From Paraburkholderia bannensis (GTDB taxonomy: Bacteria > Pseudomonadota > Gammaproteobacteria > Burkholderiales > Burkholderiaceae), in the NCBI RefSeq assembly GCF_014200455.1, contig NZ_JACHBW010000008.1, positions 1 to 64,000 on the forward strand: DNA of 64,000 bases, written 5' to 3'. Position 1 is the first letter of the stretch. The number at the start of each line of letters is the position of its first letter. Both the position numbers and the translations under genes were made by a program. Positions 34,301 to 43,842 of the stretch are shown here, piece by piece. The notes under the pieces were generated by a model that saw only the letters and a program-made list of their open reading frames with translations, was not told the origin of the DNA and did not search any database.

Positions 34301-36164
34301 CGGCATGCTGCTTTCGCCGCATATCAAGCTGGTGGCCGCGTTCGATCACCGGCATATCTTCCTCGATCCGAATCCCGATACCGCCGTGAGTTTCGCGGAA
34401 CGCAGCCGTCTGTTTGGGCTCGACCGTTCGAGCTGGGCCGATTACGATCCCGCAGCGATTTCGGCGGGGGGCGGCGTGTTCGCGCGCACGGTCAAGACGA
34501 TTCCGCTTTCGCCGGCCGTGCAGGCCGTGCTCGGCATCGAGGCGGCGGCGCTCACGCCCAGCGAATTGATTCGCGCGATATTGCAGGCGCCCGTCGATCT
34601 GCTTTATAACGGCGGCATCGGCACTTATGTGAAAGCGGCGCACGAAACCAACGCGCAAGTGGGCGACCGCGCCAACGACGCCGTGCGCGTGAACGGCGCG
34701 GACCTGCGCTGCAAGGTGGTCGGCGAGGGCGGCAATCTGGGCGTCACGCAATATGGCCGTATCGAATTCGCACAGAAAGGCGGACGCATCAATACCGATG
34801 CCATTGATAATTCAGCAGGCGTCGATTGTTCGGATCACGAAGTTAACATCAAGATCCTGTTGGGCCTGGTAGTGGCCGATGGCGAAATGACCACGAAGCA
34901 GCGCAACACCCTGCTCGCCGAAATGACCGACGAAGTGGGCCTGCTGGTGCTGCGCGACAACTATTATCAGACTCAGGCGCTCTCGATCGCGGGCCGTTAT
35001 AGCGCTGAATTGCTCGACGCTGAAACGCGCCTGATGCGCTGGCTCGAACGCGCGGGGCGCTTGAATCGCGTCATCGAATTCCTCCCCACCGATGAACAGG
35101 TAGCCGAACGTCAGGCGGCGAAGCTCGGCCTGACCTCTCCGGAGCGCGCCGTGCTGCTTGCCTACAGCAAGATGTGGCTCTACGACGCGCTGCTCGATTC
35201 GGACGTGCCCGAAGATCCGCTGGTCGCCGCGTTGTTGATCGACTATTTTCCGGTGCCGCTGCAGGCGCGGTTCAGCGCGCCGATGCAGCGCCACCCACTA
35301 CGCCGCGAGATTCTCGCCACGCATCTGACCAACGCGCTGGTGAACCGCGTGGGCTGCGCCTTCGTGCACCGCCTGATGGAGGAAACCGACGCGCGCCCCG
35401 GCGAGATCGTGCGCGCGTGCATCATGGCGCGCGACGTGTTCGATCTCGACCAGATCTGGCGCGACATCGACGCACTCGACAACCGCGTGCCCGACGACGT
35501 GCAGGCCAGCATGTTCGTCGATGTGGCGCGGCTGCTCGAACGCGCGGCGCTCTGGTTCCTGCGTCATCTGCAGACCGGCGCAGCGGACAACGTGAGTGTC
35601 AATACGCTCATTGCACGCTGCCGCGATGCGGCGCAACAGCTCGCGCCGCAGTTGCCGACGCTGCTGCCGGCCGCCGATCTCGAAGCACTGGCGGCGCGTC
35701 AGGCGGCGTTGGTGAATGCGGGCGTGGAGAGCGCATTGGCGGTGCGGGTGGCGAGCGGCGAATTGTCGGTCGCGCTGCTCGATATCGCCGATGTTGCGGC
35801 GGCCTGCGCGCGTCCGCTCGAATGGGTGGCCGCGGTGTATTTCGCGCTGGGCACGCGCCTGAACTACGGCTGGATCAGCGAACGTGCCGCCGCATTACCG
35901 ACGCCGACCCACTGGGACACCATGGCGCGCGCGGCCGCGCTTGCGGAGATCGGACGCCTCAAGCGCGCACTGACGATGAGCGTGCTGGCCGATGCCCCCG
36001 CGAGCGCGGACCCGCAGACGCTGGTGGACGAATGGTGCGGCCAGCACGAAGCGGCGCTGGAGCGCTACGCGCATCTGCTCACGGAACTGCGCGCCACCAG
36101 CGGCGTGAGTCTTTCGGTCCTGCTGGTGATCGTGCGGGCGATGGCGATGCTGGAAAGGCCTTGA
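31305..36164 (+). CDS. gdhB: NAD-specific glutamate dehydrogenase, large (GDH-1600) class
   Basis: 1619 residues from ATG 31305 (CAGGAG upstream). The large N-terminal regulatory part carries ACT-like sections ([19 protein letters not shown]), and the catalytic domain lies at roughly 740-1230: [23 protein letters not shown], the Lys motif [15 protein letters not shown], and [19 protein letters not shown] before the NAD-binding fold. A C-terminal helical domain ends the protein. It deaminates glutamate to 2-oxoglutarate with NAD+, a catabolic role, and is typically controlled by amino-acid effectors. The reading frame is intact over 4.86 kb. Confidence 0.95.
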   Translation: [1619 protein letters not shown]

Positions 36165-36246
36165 AGCACGCAAGGGCATGGAAACGGGCTGGACTTGAGG
36201 CTGATCGTGGATCGACAATAGGCGATCCCGATCAGCGACGTCTCCC

Positions 36247-36558
36247 ATGAAAATCATCCGCAGCAAAAGCTTTACCGCTGAACGCGCCTGGGGCGCGCTC
36301 GACATCGCCAATATGGGCGGCATCACCACTCGCCTGCACTGGACCGACCAGCCGTATAAATGGCATGTGAACGACGGCGAAGAAGTTTTCGCAGTGCTCG
36401 ACGGACGGGTGGAGATGCGCTATCGCGAGGCTGACGTCGAACATTCGACCGTGCTCGAAACGGGCGATGTGTTCTTCGCCTCGGTGGGCGCCGAGCATGT
36501 TGCGCATCCGCTGGGCGAGGCGCGTATTCTCGTGATCGAGAGGGCCGGCAGCGTCTAG
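36247..36558 (+). CDS. Small cupin-domain protein
   Basis: 103 residues making one cupin barrel. The first cupin motif is visible as WHVNDGEEVFAVLDGRVEMRY and the second as TGDVFFASVGAEHVAHPLGEARIL, with His/Glu positions that can bind a metal. Such single-domain cupins often bind small ligands or act as isomerases or dioxygenases; the substrate is unknown. It lies 82 bp after the glutamate dehydrogenase and is convergent with a LysR gene. Confidence 0.8.
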   Translation: MKIIRSKSFTAERAWGALDIANMGGITTRLHWTDQPYKWHVNDGEEVFAVLDGRVEMRYREADVEHSTVLETGDVFFASVGAEHVAHPLGEARILVIERAGSV

Positions 36559-36582
36559 AACGCACGCCTTCGCCACGCGCGA

Positions 36583-37455
36583 TCAGGGCGGCGCTTGAAA
36601 GGCTTGCACAATCTCGTCGATGGTCGCGCGAATGCGCGCGGTGCGGCGCAAATCCTCGTGTGTGACGAGCCACACTTCATACGGCGTTTCGCGTCTGCAT
36701 GACGGCCACACGCGGATCAGACCGTCGCGCTCGCCCATGTTCGCGGGAATCTCGCCCAGCCCGATGCCGGCCTTGATGGCCGCGCGCACGCTCAGATTCG
36801 AGTCGAAACGGGCGACGATGCGTCCGCCGTGCAAGGGCTCGCCCGCGAGCGCCGGGACGCGCATGGCATCGATATAAGGCTGATAAACGACCAGATCGTG
36901 TCCAGAGAATGCTTTGCCTGGTCCAGGCTGCCCCATACGATCGAGGTAAGCCTGCGATGCAAAAAGCCCCATCTCCCAACTCGCAAGCTGTCGCGCGATA
37001 AGACCGGGATTGCGCGGGCGCACCGTCCTCACCGCAATATCCGCCGCGCGTTTGGCGAGGTTGAGTAATTGCGTCGAAGTGCTCAGATGCACGCTGACGT
37101 CCGGATGCTTCGCGTGCAGGTTCTCAATCGCGGGAATGACGAATTCGAGTGCCAGCGCGTCGGTGGTCGTCACCTTGACTTCGCCGGCGAGCCGCTTGTC
37201 GAGCCCCTGTGTTTGCCGCGTCAAATCATGAGCAGAACGCTCCATCGATTCTGCGGGGCGCAAGGCGAGTTGACCGGCGGGCGTGAGCACATACCCCTGC
37301 GAACTCCGCACAAACAATGCGGCAGACAAACTCTGTTCGAGCGTCGCTAGCCGCCGTCCCACGGTCGCCTGATCGAGGTTGAGCACGCGTGCGGCGGCGC
37401 GCAGAGTGCGTTCGCGATGGATCGCGAGGAAGATGCGGGCGTCGTCCCAGTTCAT
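36583..37455 (-). CDS. LysR-family regulator of the adjacent oxidoreductase
   Basis: 290 residues. Winged helix MNWDDARIFLAIHRERTLRAAA with LNLDQATVGRRLATLEQSL, then an effector domain (GEVKVTTTDALALEFVIPAI). The MNWDDAR start and ATVGRRL recognition helix are typical of a LysR branch often found divergent from single oxidoreductases. It is divergent from the quinone oxidoreductase at 37622, and a perfect inverted repeat sits 16 bp before its start codon. Confidence 0.87.
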   Translation of the reverse strand: MNWDDARIFLAIHRERTLRAAARVLNLDQATVGRRLATLEQSLSAALFVRSSQGYVLTPAGQLALRPAESMERSAHDLTRQTQGLDKRLAGEVKVTTTDALALEFVIPAIENLHAKHPDVSVHLSTSTQLLNLAKRAADIAVRTVRPRNPGLIARQLASWEMGLFASQAYLDRMGQPGPGKAFSGHDLVVYQPYIDAMRVPALAGEPLHGGRIVARFDSNLSVRAAIKAGIGLGEIPANMGERDGLIRVWPSCRRETPYEVWLVTHEDLRRTARIRATIDEIVQAFQAPP

Positions 37456-37470
37456 GAATACTCCGTGCAG

Positions 37471-37494
37471 TGCTGATGCAATTTTGCATCAGCA
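37471..37494. promoter_or_regulatory. Palindromic site in the LysR/oxidoreductase divergent region
   Basis: Arms TGCTGATGCAA and TTGCATCAGCA are perfect complements separated by TT. The site lies 16 bp upstream of the LysR start codon and about 130 bp upstream of the oxidoreductase start. It contains T-N11-A spacing as in LysR boxes, and its place over the LysR leader fits negative autoregulation. A TATACT at 37535-37540 could be the oxidoreductase -10 box. Confidence 0.65.
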
Positions 37495-37621
37495 GGCGGG
37501 TAATTTGCTGCGTGGCCTGCGAGACCCTGAAAACTATACTCGTCTGCAGATCCGAGGCGTGCAGTCCAACGAAACCTTCCGGTTCCCCACGCACCTCGAT
37601 CGAGCTTACGAGGATGAATCG

Positions 37622-38662
37622 ATGTCGAATGCAGCACACAAGATTGCGCCGGTCATGTCGGCGGTCGAGATTACGCAGCCGGGCGGCCCGGAAGTGCTGG
37701 TGCCCACGGTGCGCGCGGTGCCGGCGCCGGGTCCTGGCGAGGTCCTGATCCGCATTCATGCCGCGGGCGTCAACGGCCCCGACGTGTTTCAGCGCAAAGG
37801 GCTGTATGATCCGCCGCCGGGCGCGTCCGATCTGCCGGGCCTTGAAATAGCGGGTGAAGTCGTCGCGCTGGGCGCGGGCGTCACGCGTTTCGTGTTGGGC
37901 GACCGCGTCTGCGCGCTGATTGCCGGCGGTGGCTACGCCGAATACGCCACGGCGCACGAATCGAATACGCTTTTCATTCCCGCTGGTTTGAGCCTCGTGG
38001 AAGCCGCCGCGATGCCGGAGACCTTCATGACAGTCTGGCTCAACGTGTTCCAGCGCGGCAAGTTCCTCAAAGGCGAAACCGTGCTGATCCACGGCGGTGC
38101 GTCAGGCATCGGCACGACCGCCACGATGTTCGCGAAGGCCTTGGGCGCGGGCCGCATCATCACAACGGTGGGTTCGCACGAGCAGCGCGCGGCGAGCCTA
38201 GCATTGGGCGCGGACCTCGCAATCGACTATCGTCACGCGGATTTCGTCGAGGAAACGCTGGCCTTCACGGACGGCAAGGGCGCCGATGTGATCGTGGATA
38301 TCATTGCGGGCGACTATGTGGCGCGCAATTTCGCGGCGGCGGCGGTGAACGGGCGCATCGTGCAGATCGGCGTCATCAAGGGGCCGGCCACGCAGGTCGA
38401 TCTGTTCCCGATGCTCACCAAGCGGCTCACGCATATCGGCTCGACCTTGCGCTCGCGCACGCATGAGGAAAAGGCGGACATCATTCACGAACTCGAAACG
38501 CACATCTGGCCGCATATCCGCAGCGGCAGCATAAAGCCGATGATTTATCGCCACTTCGCGCTGGAGCACGCACGCGATGCCCACACGCTGATGGATTCGG
38601 GCACGCACATCGGCAAGATCGTGCTGACGACCCGCGCCGCTTCGCAGTCGCCCCAGCAGTAA
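37622..38662 (+). CDS. NADPH:quinone oxidoreductase / zinc-independent MDR-family reductase
   Basis: 346 residues from ATG 37622 with GAGGA upstream. MDR fold: PGPGEVLIRIHAAGVNGPDVFQRKG at the start, GLEIAGEVVALGAG, and the nucleotide site GGASGIGTTATMFAKALGAG. The catalytic zinc cysteines of alcohol dehydrogenases are absent (NGPDVFQR in place of the Cys loop), which marks the quinone-reductase branch (QorA/crystallin-like, PIG3-like). Probably used in quinone or enal detoxification. Likely controlled by the divergent LysR protein. Confidence 0.85.
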   Translation: MSNAAHKIAPVMSAVEITQPGGPEVLVPTVRAVPAPGPGEVLIRIHAAGVNGPDVFQRKGLYDPPPGASDLPGLEIAGEVVALGAGVTRFVLGDRVCALIAGGGYAEYATAHESNTLFIPAGLSLVEAAAMPETFMTVWLNVFQRGKFLKGETVLIHGGASGIGTTATMFAKALGAGRIITTVGSHEQRAASLALGADLAIDYRHADFVEETLAFTDGKGADVIVDIIAGDYVARNFAAAAVNGRIVQIGVIKGPATQVDLFPMLTKRLTHIGSTLRSRTHEEKADIIHELETHIWPHIRSGSIKPMIYRHFALEHARDAHTLMDSGTHIGKIVLTTRAASQSPQQ

Positions 38663-38726
38663 GCGTATAACGATCGCGCCCGCGTGCTGGACAGCGGCGG
38701 GCGCGATCACCTGCAAGATGCCGCGG

Positions 38727-39608
38727 CTATAGACCCACTTCCTTCAACAGCGCCGCCGCAGCCAGCTTGCCGAGATTGTGCGAGGCAAGCGGACTGTCGC
38801 CCGTGATGAGCTTGCGATCGGTATGGCAACGGCCATCGATGCCGCGGTTGAGCACCTTTACGCCGAGCTTTTCAAGGCTTTCGCCCACCAGCCAGGGCAG
38901 CAGTCCCGGCATATAGCCGATCTCCTGATTCGCGCCGGTATCGAGCGAATCCGGAAACACGCAGATTTCGTAGTCCTTGAACGGATAGTCGGCCGGATCT
39001 TCGTCCACGGCGGCGGCGAGCAGGCACGCGGGACCGTGGCAGAGCGTCACGATGTACTTGTCGTGATCCATCGCCCATTTGAGCACCTGCTTGACTTCCT
39101 TGCTGTGCGGAATACCCGCGAGCACGCCATGGCCGCCCGGCACGAACACCGCGATATACGGCGAGTCCTTGCCAAGGCTCTTTTCCAGCACGTCGGCGAG
39201 TTTCAGCGGCTGCTTGAGTTTGGGCAGGTACTTGCGATACGTGCCCAGCACGGCTTCGTCTTCGTTCGGCATCGCCCAGAGTTCGAGCTTGGCGGGATTG
39301 CCCGAAAGCGTGGCGATATCGACTTCGAAACCGGCCTGATCCATGTGATGAATCGGCAGCAGCATCTCAACCGGATGATTGCCGGTCGAGAAAAACTTGC
39401 CGTTGGTGGTGAGAACGTAGCGCTCGTCGGTGGCGATCATCAGAACTTTCCATTTGCCCTCTTTATAGGGGTTCGGATAAGTCGTGCCATCGAAATCAGT
39501 TTTCGACGCGGTGTACTGAGTGAGCGAATACGGCGAGGGAAAGAAGGCGTTGTGCTCGGCGTGATCGGGCGTGGGGGCGCGATCGGACGCCTGTTGGGCG
39601 GCAGTCAT
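38727..39608 (-). CDS. hchA: Hsp31-type chaperone / glyoxalase III / deglycase
   Basis: 293 residues from ATG 39608 (AAGGAAA upstream). DJ-1/PfpI superfamily of the HchA type: [19 protein letters not shown] at the front, E81 in [10 protein letters not shown], and the nucleophile elbow [10 protein letters not shown] with C190-H191. The N-terminal extension and the long insert ([16 protein letters not shown]) are features of Hsp31, absent from short DJ-1 proteins. The enzyme detoxifies methylglyoxal and protects proteins under heat or acid stress. The next gene on the same strand, a CurA-like reductase, also handles reactive carbonyls. Confidence 0.9.
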   Translation of the reverse strand: MTAAQQASDRAPTPDHAEHNAFFPSPYSLTQYTASKTDFDGTTYPNPYKEGKWKVLMIATDERYVLTTNGKFFSTGNHPVEMLLPIHHMDQAGFEVDIATLSGNPAKLELWAMPNEDEAVLGTYRKYLPKLKQPLKLADVLEKSLGKDSPYIAVFVPGGHGVLAGIPHSKEVKQVLKWAMDHDKYIVTLCHGPACLLAAAVDEDPADYPFKDYEICVFPDSLDTGANQEIGYMPGLLPWLVGESLEKLGVKVLNRGIDGRCHTDRKLITGDSPLASHNLGKLAAAALLKEVGL

Positions 39609-39762
39609 GAGATTTCCTTGCATGGGATGTTGAAGACAACAGCGGGCAGGGGAATTTGGCAAAGGCGGTGTGGCGCGAACCACAGAGAACATGGTAGGAA
39701 ATCGCACGCCGCGCACAAAGCCCCCCGAACGGGTGGGCAAGGCTCGGCGCGCGGCGACGCGT

Positions 39763-40794
39763 TCAATCGTGCGCGACGCGCACAACCACCTTGCCGAAGT
39801 TGCGGCCCGCCAGCAGACCAAGAAACGCTTCGGGCGCGCGCTCCAGGCCGTCGACGATATCTTCCTGGAGCTTGACCTTGCCCCCGGCGATCCAGTTGCG
39901 CATGTCGCGCTGGAATGCATCGAATCCGCTCGCGTAATGGTCGCCGATGATGAAGCCCTGCAGACGAATACGCTTGAACAGCAACATCTGGAGGAAGCCG
40001 GGCAGCATGTCCGGCGTTGGCGGCGCACTGTCTGCGTTGTACTGCGAGATCAATCCGCACAGCGGAATGCGCGCGCCCGTGTTGAGCAACGGCTGCACGG
40101 CGTCGAATACTGCGCCGCCCACGTTCTCGAAGTAGACGTCGATGCCAGCAGGGCAGGCCTGCGCCAGTTGGGCGGCGAAGTCGGGCGCACGACGGTCCAG
40201 GCACACGTCGAAGCCCAGTGCCTGCGTGACATAGCGGCATTTGTCGGCGTCGCCTGCGATGCCCACCACGCGCGCGCCCTTGAGTCGGGCGATCTGTCCC
40301 ACGACCGCACCAACGGCGCCGCTCGCGGAAGCGACCACCACGGTTTCACCGGGTTGCGGTTTGCCGATCTCCAGCAGGCCCCAATACGCCGTAAAGCCCG
40401 TCATACCCAGCACGCTCAATGCATGCGAAGGCTCGGCGATACCGTCGAGCGCGGTAAGCGACGCGCCGTGCGCCAGCGCGTAGTCCTGCCAGCCCGCCTG
40501 CGCGAGCACCAGATCGCCCGCCTTGAACTGCGCATGTTTCGAATCGACGACCCGGCTCACGGTTGCGCCCACCATGGGTTCGCCAAGCGCCACGGACGGT
40601 GCGTAGGAGGCCGTATGGTTCATGCGGGTGCGCATGTAGGGATCGAGCGAAAGCCACAGCGTGCGCAACAGCACTTCGCCATCGTCGGGAGACGGCACTG
40701 CGCTTTCATGCAAACGGAAATTCTCGTGCGTGGGCGCGCCCAGCGGACGCGAATGAAGAACTACACGTCGATTGACGGTCGGTGATTGCGACAT
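39763..40794 (-). CDS. curA: NADP-dependent MDR reductase, CurA/2-alkenal reductase type
   Basis: 343 residues from ATG 40794 (GAGGA upstream; an ATG three codons earlier is an alternative). Characteristic blocks: [61 protein letters not shown] (nucleotide site AASGAVG-like), [12 protein letters not shown] and [17 protein letters not shown]. This is the leukotriene B4 dehydrogenase/CurA branch that reduces carbon-carbon double bonds of enones. It probably shares a transcript with hchA, 154 bp downstream. Confidence 0.85.
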   Translation of the reverse strand: MSQSPTVNRRVVLHSRPLGAPTHENFRLHESAVPSPDDGEVLLRTLWLSLDPYMRTRMNHTASYAPSVALGEPMVGATVSRVVDSKHAQFKAGDLVLAQAGWQDYALAHGASLTALDGIAEPSHALSVLGMTGFTAYWGLLEIGKPQPGETVVVASASGAVGAVVGQIARLKGARVVGIAGDADKCRYVTQALGFDVCLDRRAPDFAAQLAQACPAGIDVYFENVGGAVFDAVQPLLNTGARIPLCGLISQYNADSAPPTPDMLPGFLQMLLFKRIRLQGFIIGDHYASGFDAFQRDMRNWIAGGKVKLQEDIVDGLERAPEAFLGLLAGRNFGKVVVRVAHD

Positions 40795-41067
40795 CGGAAA
40801 CATCCTCAATACGGGTTGCGACGCGAGGCGCGGGAGCGAGCAGGCATTGAGGCAATCGTGCAACCCGCATGCGTCGATGCAGGCCGATTGTAGGTCGGCA
40901 GGTTGCACCGAATGCGGCGTGAACAGGAAATCATCGTTGCACGCGGCGTGCGAATGCGCGTGCAGGCACGGAATAACCGGGTTCCCCCCAATCAGGGGGC
41001 TGAATACGCGATGGCGCTTCGCTACGCTGTTGCATCCGATTCGCGAACGTCTATCGAAGAGATTGGC

Positions 41068-42810
41068 ATGACTAAACAAAGTGCAGGCAATCAAGCAGGC
41101 AATCCACCCGACAACCCAACTGAGCAGGGCGACGAGGCGTACGCGTACCCGCTGCTGATCAAGCAATTGCTGCACACGACGCTCGCGACCTGTCCCGAGC
41201 AGCAGATTGTCTATGGCGACGAAGTCCGCTACACCTACTGGGGCTTCCGGCATCGGCTCGGACAACTGGCGAGCGCGCTGGCCGGCGCAGGCGTAAGCGC
41301 GGGAGACACCGTGGCGGTGATGGACTGGGACAGCCATCGCTACCTCGAATGCTATTTCGCCGTGCCGATGATGGGTGCGGTGTTGATGACCGCGAACGTG
41401 CGGCTTTCGTCCGGGCAGTTGCTCTACACGCTCAATCACGCGCGGGCCGGCGTGCTGCTGGTGCATCGCGACTTTTTGCCGATGCTCGAAAATATTCGCG
41501 CGCGCCTCACGACGGTGCGCAGCTTCATTCTGATTGGCGACGACGTCGAAGATGCTCGCCATCCCGCCGGCTTTCACGGCGAGTACGAAGCGCTGATCAA
41601 CGCCAGTGGTCCCGACTACGCATTTCCCGACTTCGATGAACGCACGCGCGCGACCACCTTCTACACGACCGGCACCACCGGCTTGCCCAAGGGCGTGTCG
41701 TTCAGCCATCGGCAACTCGTGCTGCACACGCTCGCGGGCATGGCCGCACTCGGCAGCGCGCGCGAGCAGGGCCGCGTGCATCGCGAAGACGTCTATATGC
41801 CGATCACGCCGATGTTCCATGTACATGCGTGGGGCATGCCGTATATCGCCACGGCGATGGGGCTCAAACAGGTCTACCCGGGCCGCTACGCGCCCGACAC
41901 CCTGCTGCGTCTGATCGAGCGCGAGGCGGTCACTTTCTCGCATTGCGTGCCCACGCTGCTCGACATGATTCTCGCCAGCCCGGCGGCCGCATCGGTCGAT
42001 CTGTCGCGCTGGAAGGTGATCGTGGGCGGCTCGCTGCTTTCGGAAGGCCTCACGCGCGCCGCGCGCGCTCGCGGCATCGACGTGTACACGGGTTACGGCA
42101 TGTCGGAGACCTGTCCGCTGCTCACGCTCGCCCAGGCGCGCGGCGAGACCGCAGAGCCGGGAGCGACGGCCGATATCGGCGTGCGCACGCGCGCGGGCAC
42201 GCCGCTACCGTTGGTGGATCTGCGTATCGTCGATGAACATATGCGCGACGTGCCGCGCGACGGCAAGTCGGCGGGCGAAGTGGTGGTGCGCGCGCCTTGG
42301 GCCACGCAAGGCTATCTGGGCGATGCGCAGGCGAGCGCGGCGCTCTGGGCGGGCGGTTATCTGCATACCAATGACATCGGTGTGATCGACGCCGAGGGCA
42401 ATCTGCGCATCACCGACCGCATCAAGGACGTCATCAAGACGGGCGGCGAATGGATTTCCTCGCTGGAACTGGAAAACCTTCTCTCGACCCATCCGGGCGT
42501 GCGCGAAGCGGCGGTGATCGGCGTCCACGATGTGCGCTGGGGCGAGCGTCCGCTCGCGCTGGTGGTCCTTGCGCCGGGGCATGAAAGCGTCACGCCCGAA
42601 CAGTTGCAGGCGCACGTCAAGCGCGTGGCCGAGCGCGGCCTGATCTCGCGCTTTGCGGTGCCGGAACGGCTGTTGATCGTGGAAGCGCTGGAGCGCACCA
42701 GCGTCGGCAAGATCAACAAGCGCGCCTTGCGCGAACGCTATCAGGACAGCGCCGCAAAGCGGAAGCCCCCCACGCGGGGGGCTGATCGCAGCCGTGCGCC
42801 GCGCCGATAA
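41068..42810 (+). CDS. Medium/long-chain fatty-acyl-CoA synthetase (AMP-binding)
   Basis: 580 residues from ATG 41068 (GAAGAG upstream). The P-loop-like motif FYTTGTTGLPKGVSFSH is at 199-215; PMFHVHAWGMPYIATAMG, GYGMSETCPLL and the hinge ITDRIKDVIKTGGEWIS follow, and the catalytic Lys is near 548 (SVGKINKRAL). This pattern fits the AlkK-type acyl-CoA ligases. The substrate is probably a medium-chain fatty acid. The 3' end holds a GC-only hairpin, AGCCCCCC/GGGGGGCT (42764-42783), within the coding tail. It is read divergently from the CurA-like gene. Confidence 0.88.
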   Translation: MTKQSAGNQAGNPPDNPTEQGDEAYAYPLLIKQLLHTTLATCPEQQIVYGDEVRYTYWGFRHRLGQLASALAGAGVSAGDTVAVMDWDSHRYLECYFAVPMMGAVLMTANVRLSSGQLLYTLNHARAGVLLVHRDFLPMLENIRARLTTVRSFILIGDDVEDARHPAGFHGEYEALINASGPDYAFPDFDERTRATTFYTTGTTGLPKGVSFSHRQLVLHTLAGMAALGSAREQGRVHREDVYMPITPMFHVHAWGMPYIATAMGLKQVYPGRYAPDTLLRLIEREAVTFSHCVPTLLDMILASPAAASVDLSRWKVIVGGSLLSEGLTRAARARGIDVYTGYGMSETCPLLTLAQARGETAEPGATADIGVRTRAGTPLPLVDLRIVDEHMRDVPRDGKSAGEVVVRAPWATQGYLGDAQASAALWAGGYLHTNDIGVIDAEGNLRITDRIKDVIKTGGEWISSLELENLLSTHPGVREAAVIGVHDVRWGERPLALVVLAPGHESVTPEQLQAHVKRVAERGLISRFAVPERLLIVEALERTSVGKINKRALRERYQDSAAKRKPPTRGADRSRAPRR

Positions 42811-42855
42811 TGCGGATTCCGATGGCGGCGCGCCGCCTCGCATAACCCGCAGATC

Positions 42856-43842
42856 ATGATGGACATGCTCGAAAACATGCGTACTTTCGTGCGCGTCGTG
42901 GAGGCCGGCAGTTTCACGGCCGCCGCGAAGCGCATGGATACTTCGACGGGCATGGTGTCCCGCGCGGTCTCCCAGCTCGAAGGCTACCTGGAAACGCGGC
43001 TGCTGCAGCGCACGACGCGTCATCTCGCGCTGACCGAAAGCGGGCGACGTTACTTCGAACGCGTGCGGCCGATCCTGGGCGATGTCGACGAAGCCAACGC
43101 CGAGGCCCGCAATGCGCTCGTCAGGCCCTATGGGCGACTACGCGTGCACGCGATGCCGGGGCTGGGGCAACGCCACGTGACGGCGTCGGTGGTCGCGTAC
43201 CGCGAGCGTTATGCCGATGTCGGGGTCGAACTCACGCTTTCGCAGCGCCTGCCCAATCTGGTCGAGGAGGGCTACGACGTTTCCGTGCTGAGCGCCGCGT
43301 CCTTGCCCGACTCGGGTTATATCGCCCAGCCCATCGGCATGAGCTATAGCGTGCTGGTGGCCTCGCCCGCGTGGCTCGCGCGTCACGGCGTGCCGCGCAC
43401 CCCCGCTGATCTTGCGAAGCACGCCAGTGTCGGCCTCGACACGCCCGCCGCGCCCGCGCACGAATGGCGTCTGCAAGGGCCGGACGGCGAATTCGTGCAC
43501 GCGCTCGGCGAGCCCGCGTTACAGCTCAATGAACCCGAGGCGCTGGCCGTGGCGTTGCGTGCGGGCAGCGGCATCGGTTCGCTCGCCATATACTCGGTGA
43601 TCGACGATCTGCGTGCGGGCACGCTGGTGCGCGTGCTGCCCGACTACCGGCTGCAGGCGCTCAATGTGTATGCGGTGTATGTGTCGCGGGTCTATGTCGA
43701 TGCGCGCATCCGTACTTTCGTCGAACATTTGCGCGCGACACTCGGCCCCGCGCTATGCAACGAGGAACAGGAGATCGGCCAGCTCGTTCGCGCCACGCCG
43801 AGCCTGAATGTGCTGCCGCTGAGGAGCCGACCGCGCCGATGA
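42856..43842 (+). CDS. LysR-family transcriptional regulator (CrgA-like)
   Basis: 328 residues. The front MLENMRTFVRVVEAGSFTAAAKRM and TGMVSRAVSQLEGYLETRLLQRTTRH is typical of the CrgA/AaeR-like LysR branch. The C-terminal effector domain is intact (GRLRVHAMPGLGQRHVTASV onward). It is 45 bp after the acyl-CoA synthetase, and its stop overlaps the start of the LuxR-type regulator (ATGA), so two regulators of different families are translated from one message. Confidence 0.86.
   Translation: MMDMLENMRTFVRVVEAGSFTAAAKRMDTSTGMVSRAVSQLEGYLETRLLQRTTRHLALTESGRRYFERVRPILGDVDEANAEARNALVRPYGRLRVHAMPGLGQRHVTASVVAYRERYADVGVELTLSQRLPNLVEEGYDVSVLSAASLPDSGYIAQPIGMSYSVLVASPAWLARHGVPRTPADLAKHASVGLDTPAAPAHEWRLQGPDGEFVHALGEPALQLNEPEALAVALRAGSGIGSLAIYSVIDDLRAGTLVRVLPDYRLQALNVYAVYVSRVYVDARIRTFVEHLRATLGPALCNEEQEIGQLVRATPSLNVLPLRSRPRR

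Noticed and set aside
32811..34751. 646-codon minus-strand frame opposite the glutamate dehydrogenase
   Set aside because: Shadow frame inside an intact 1619-residue catalytic gene.
42764..42783. GC-only hairpin as a terminator of the acyl-CoA synthetase gene
   Set aside because: It lies within the coding sequence and has no U-tract.
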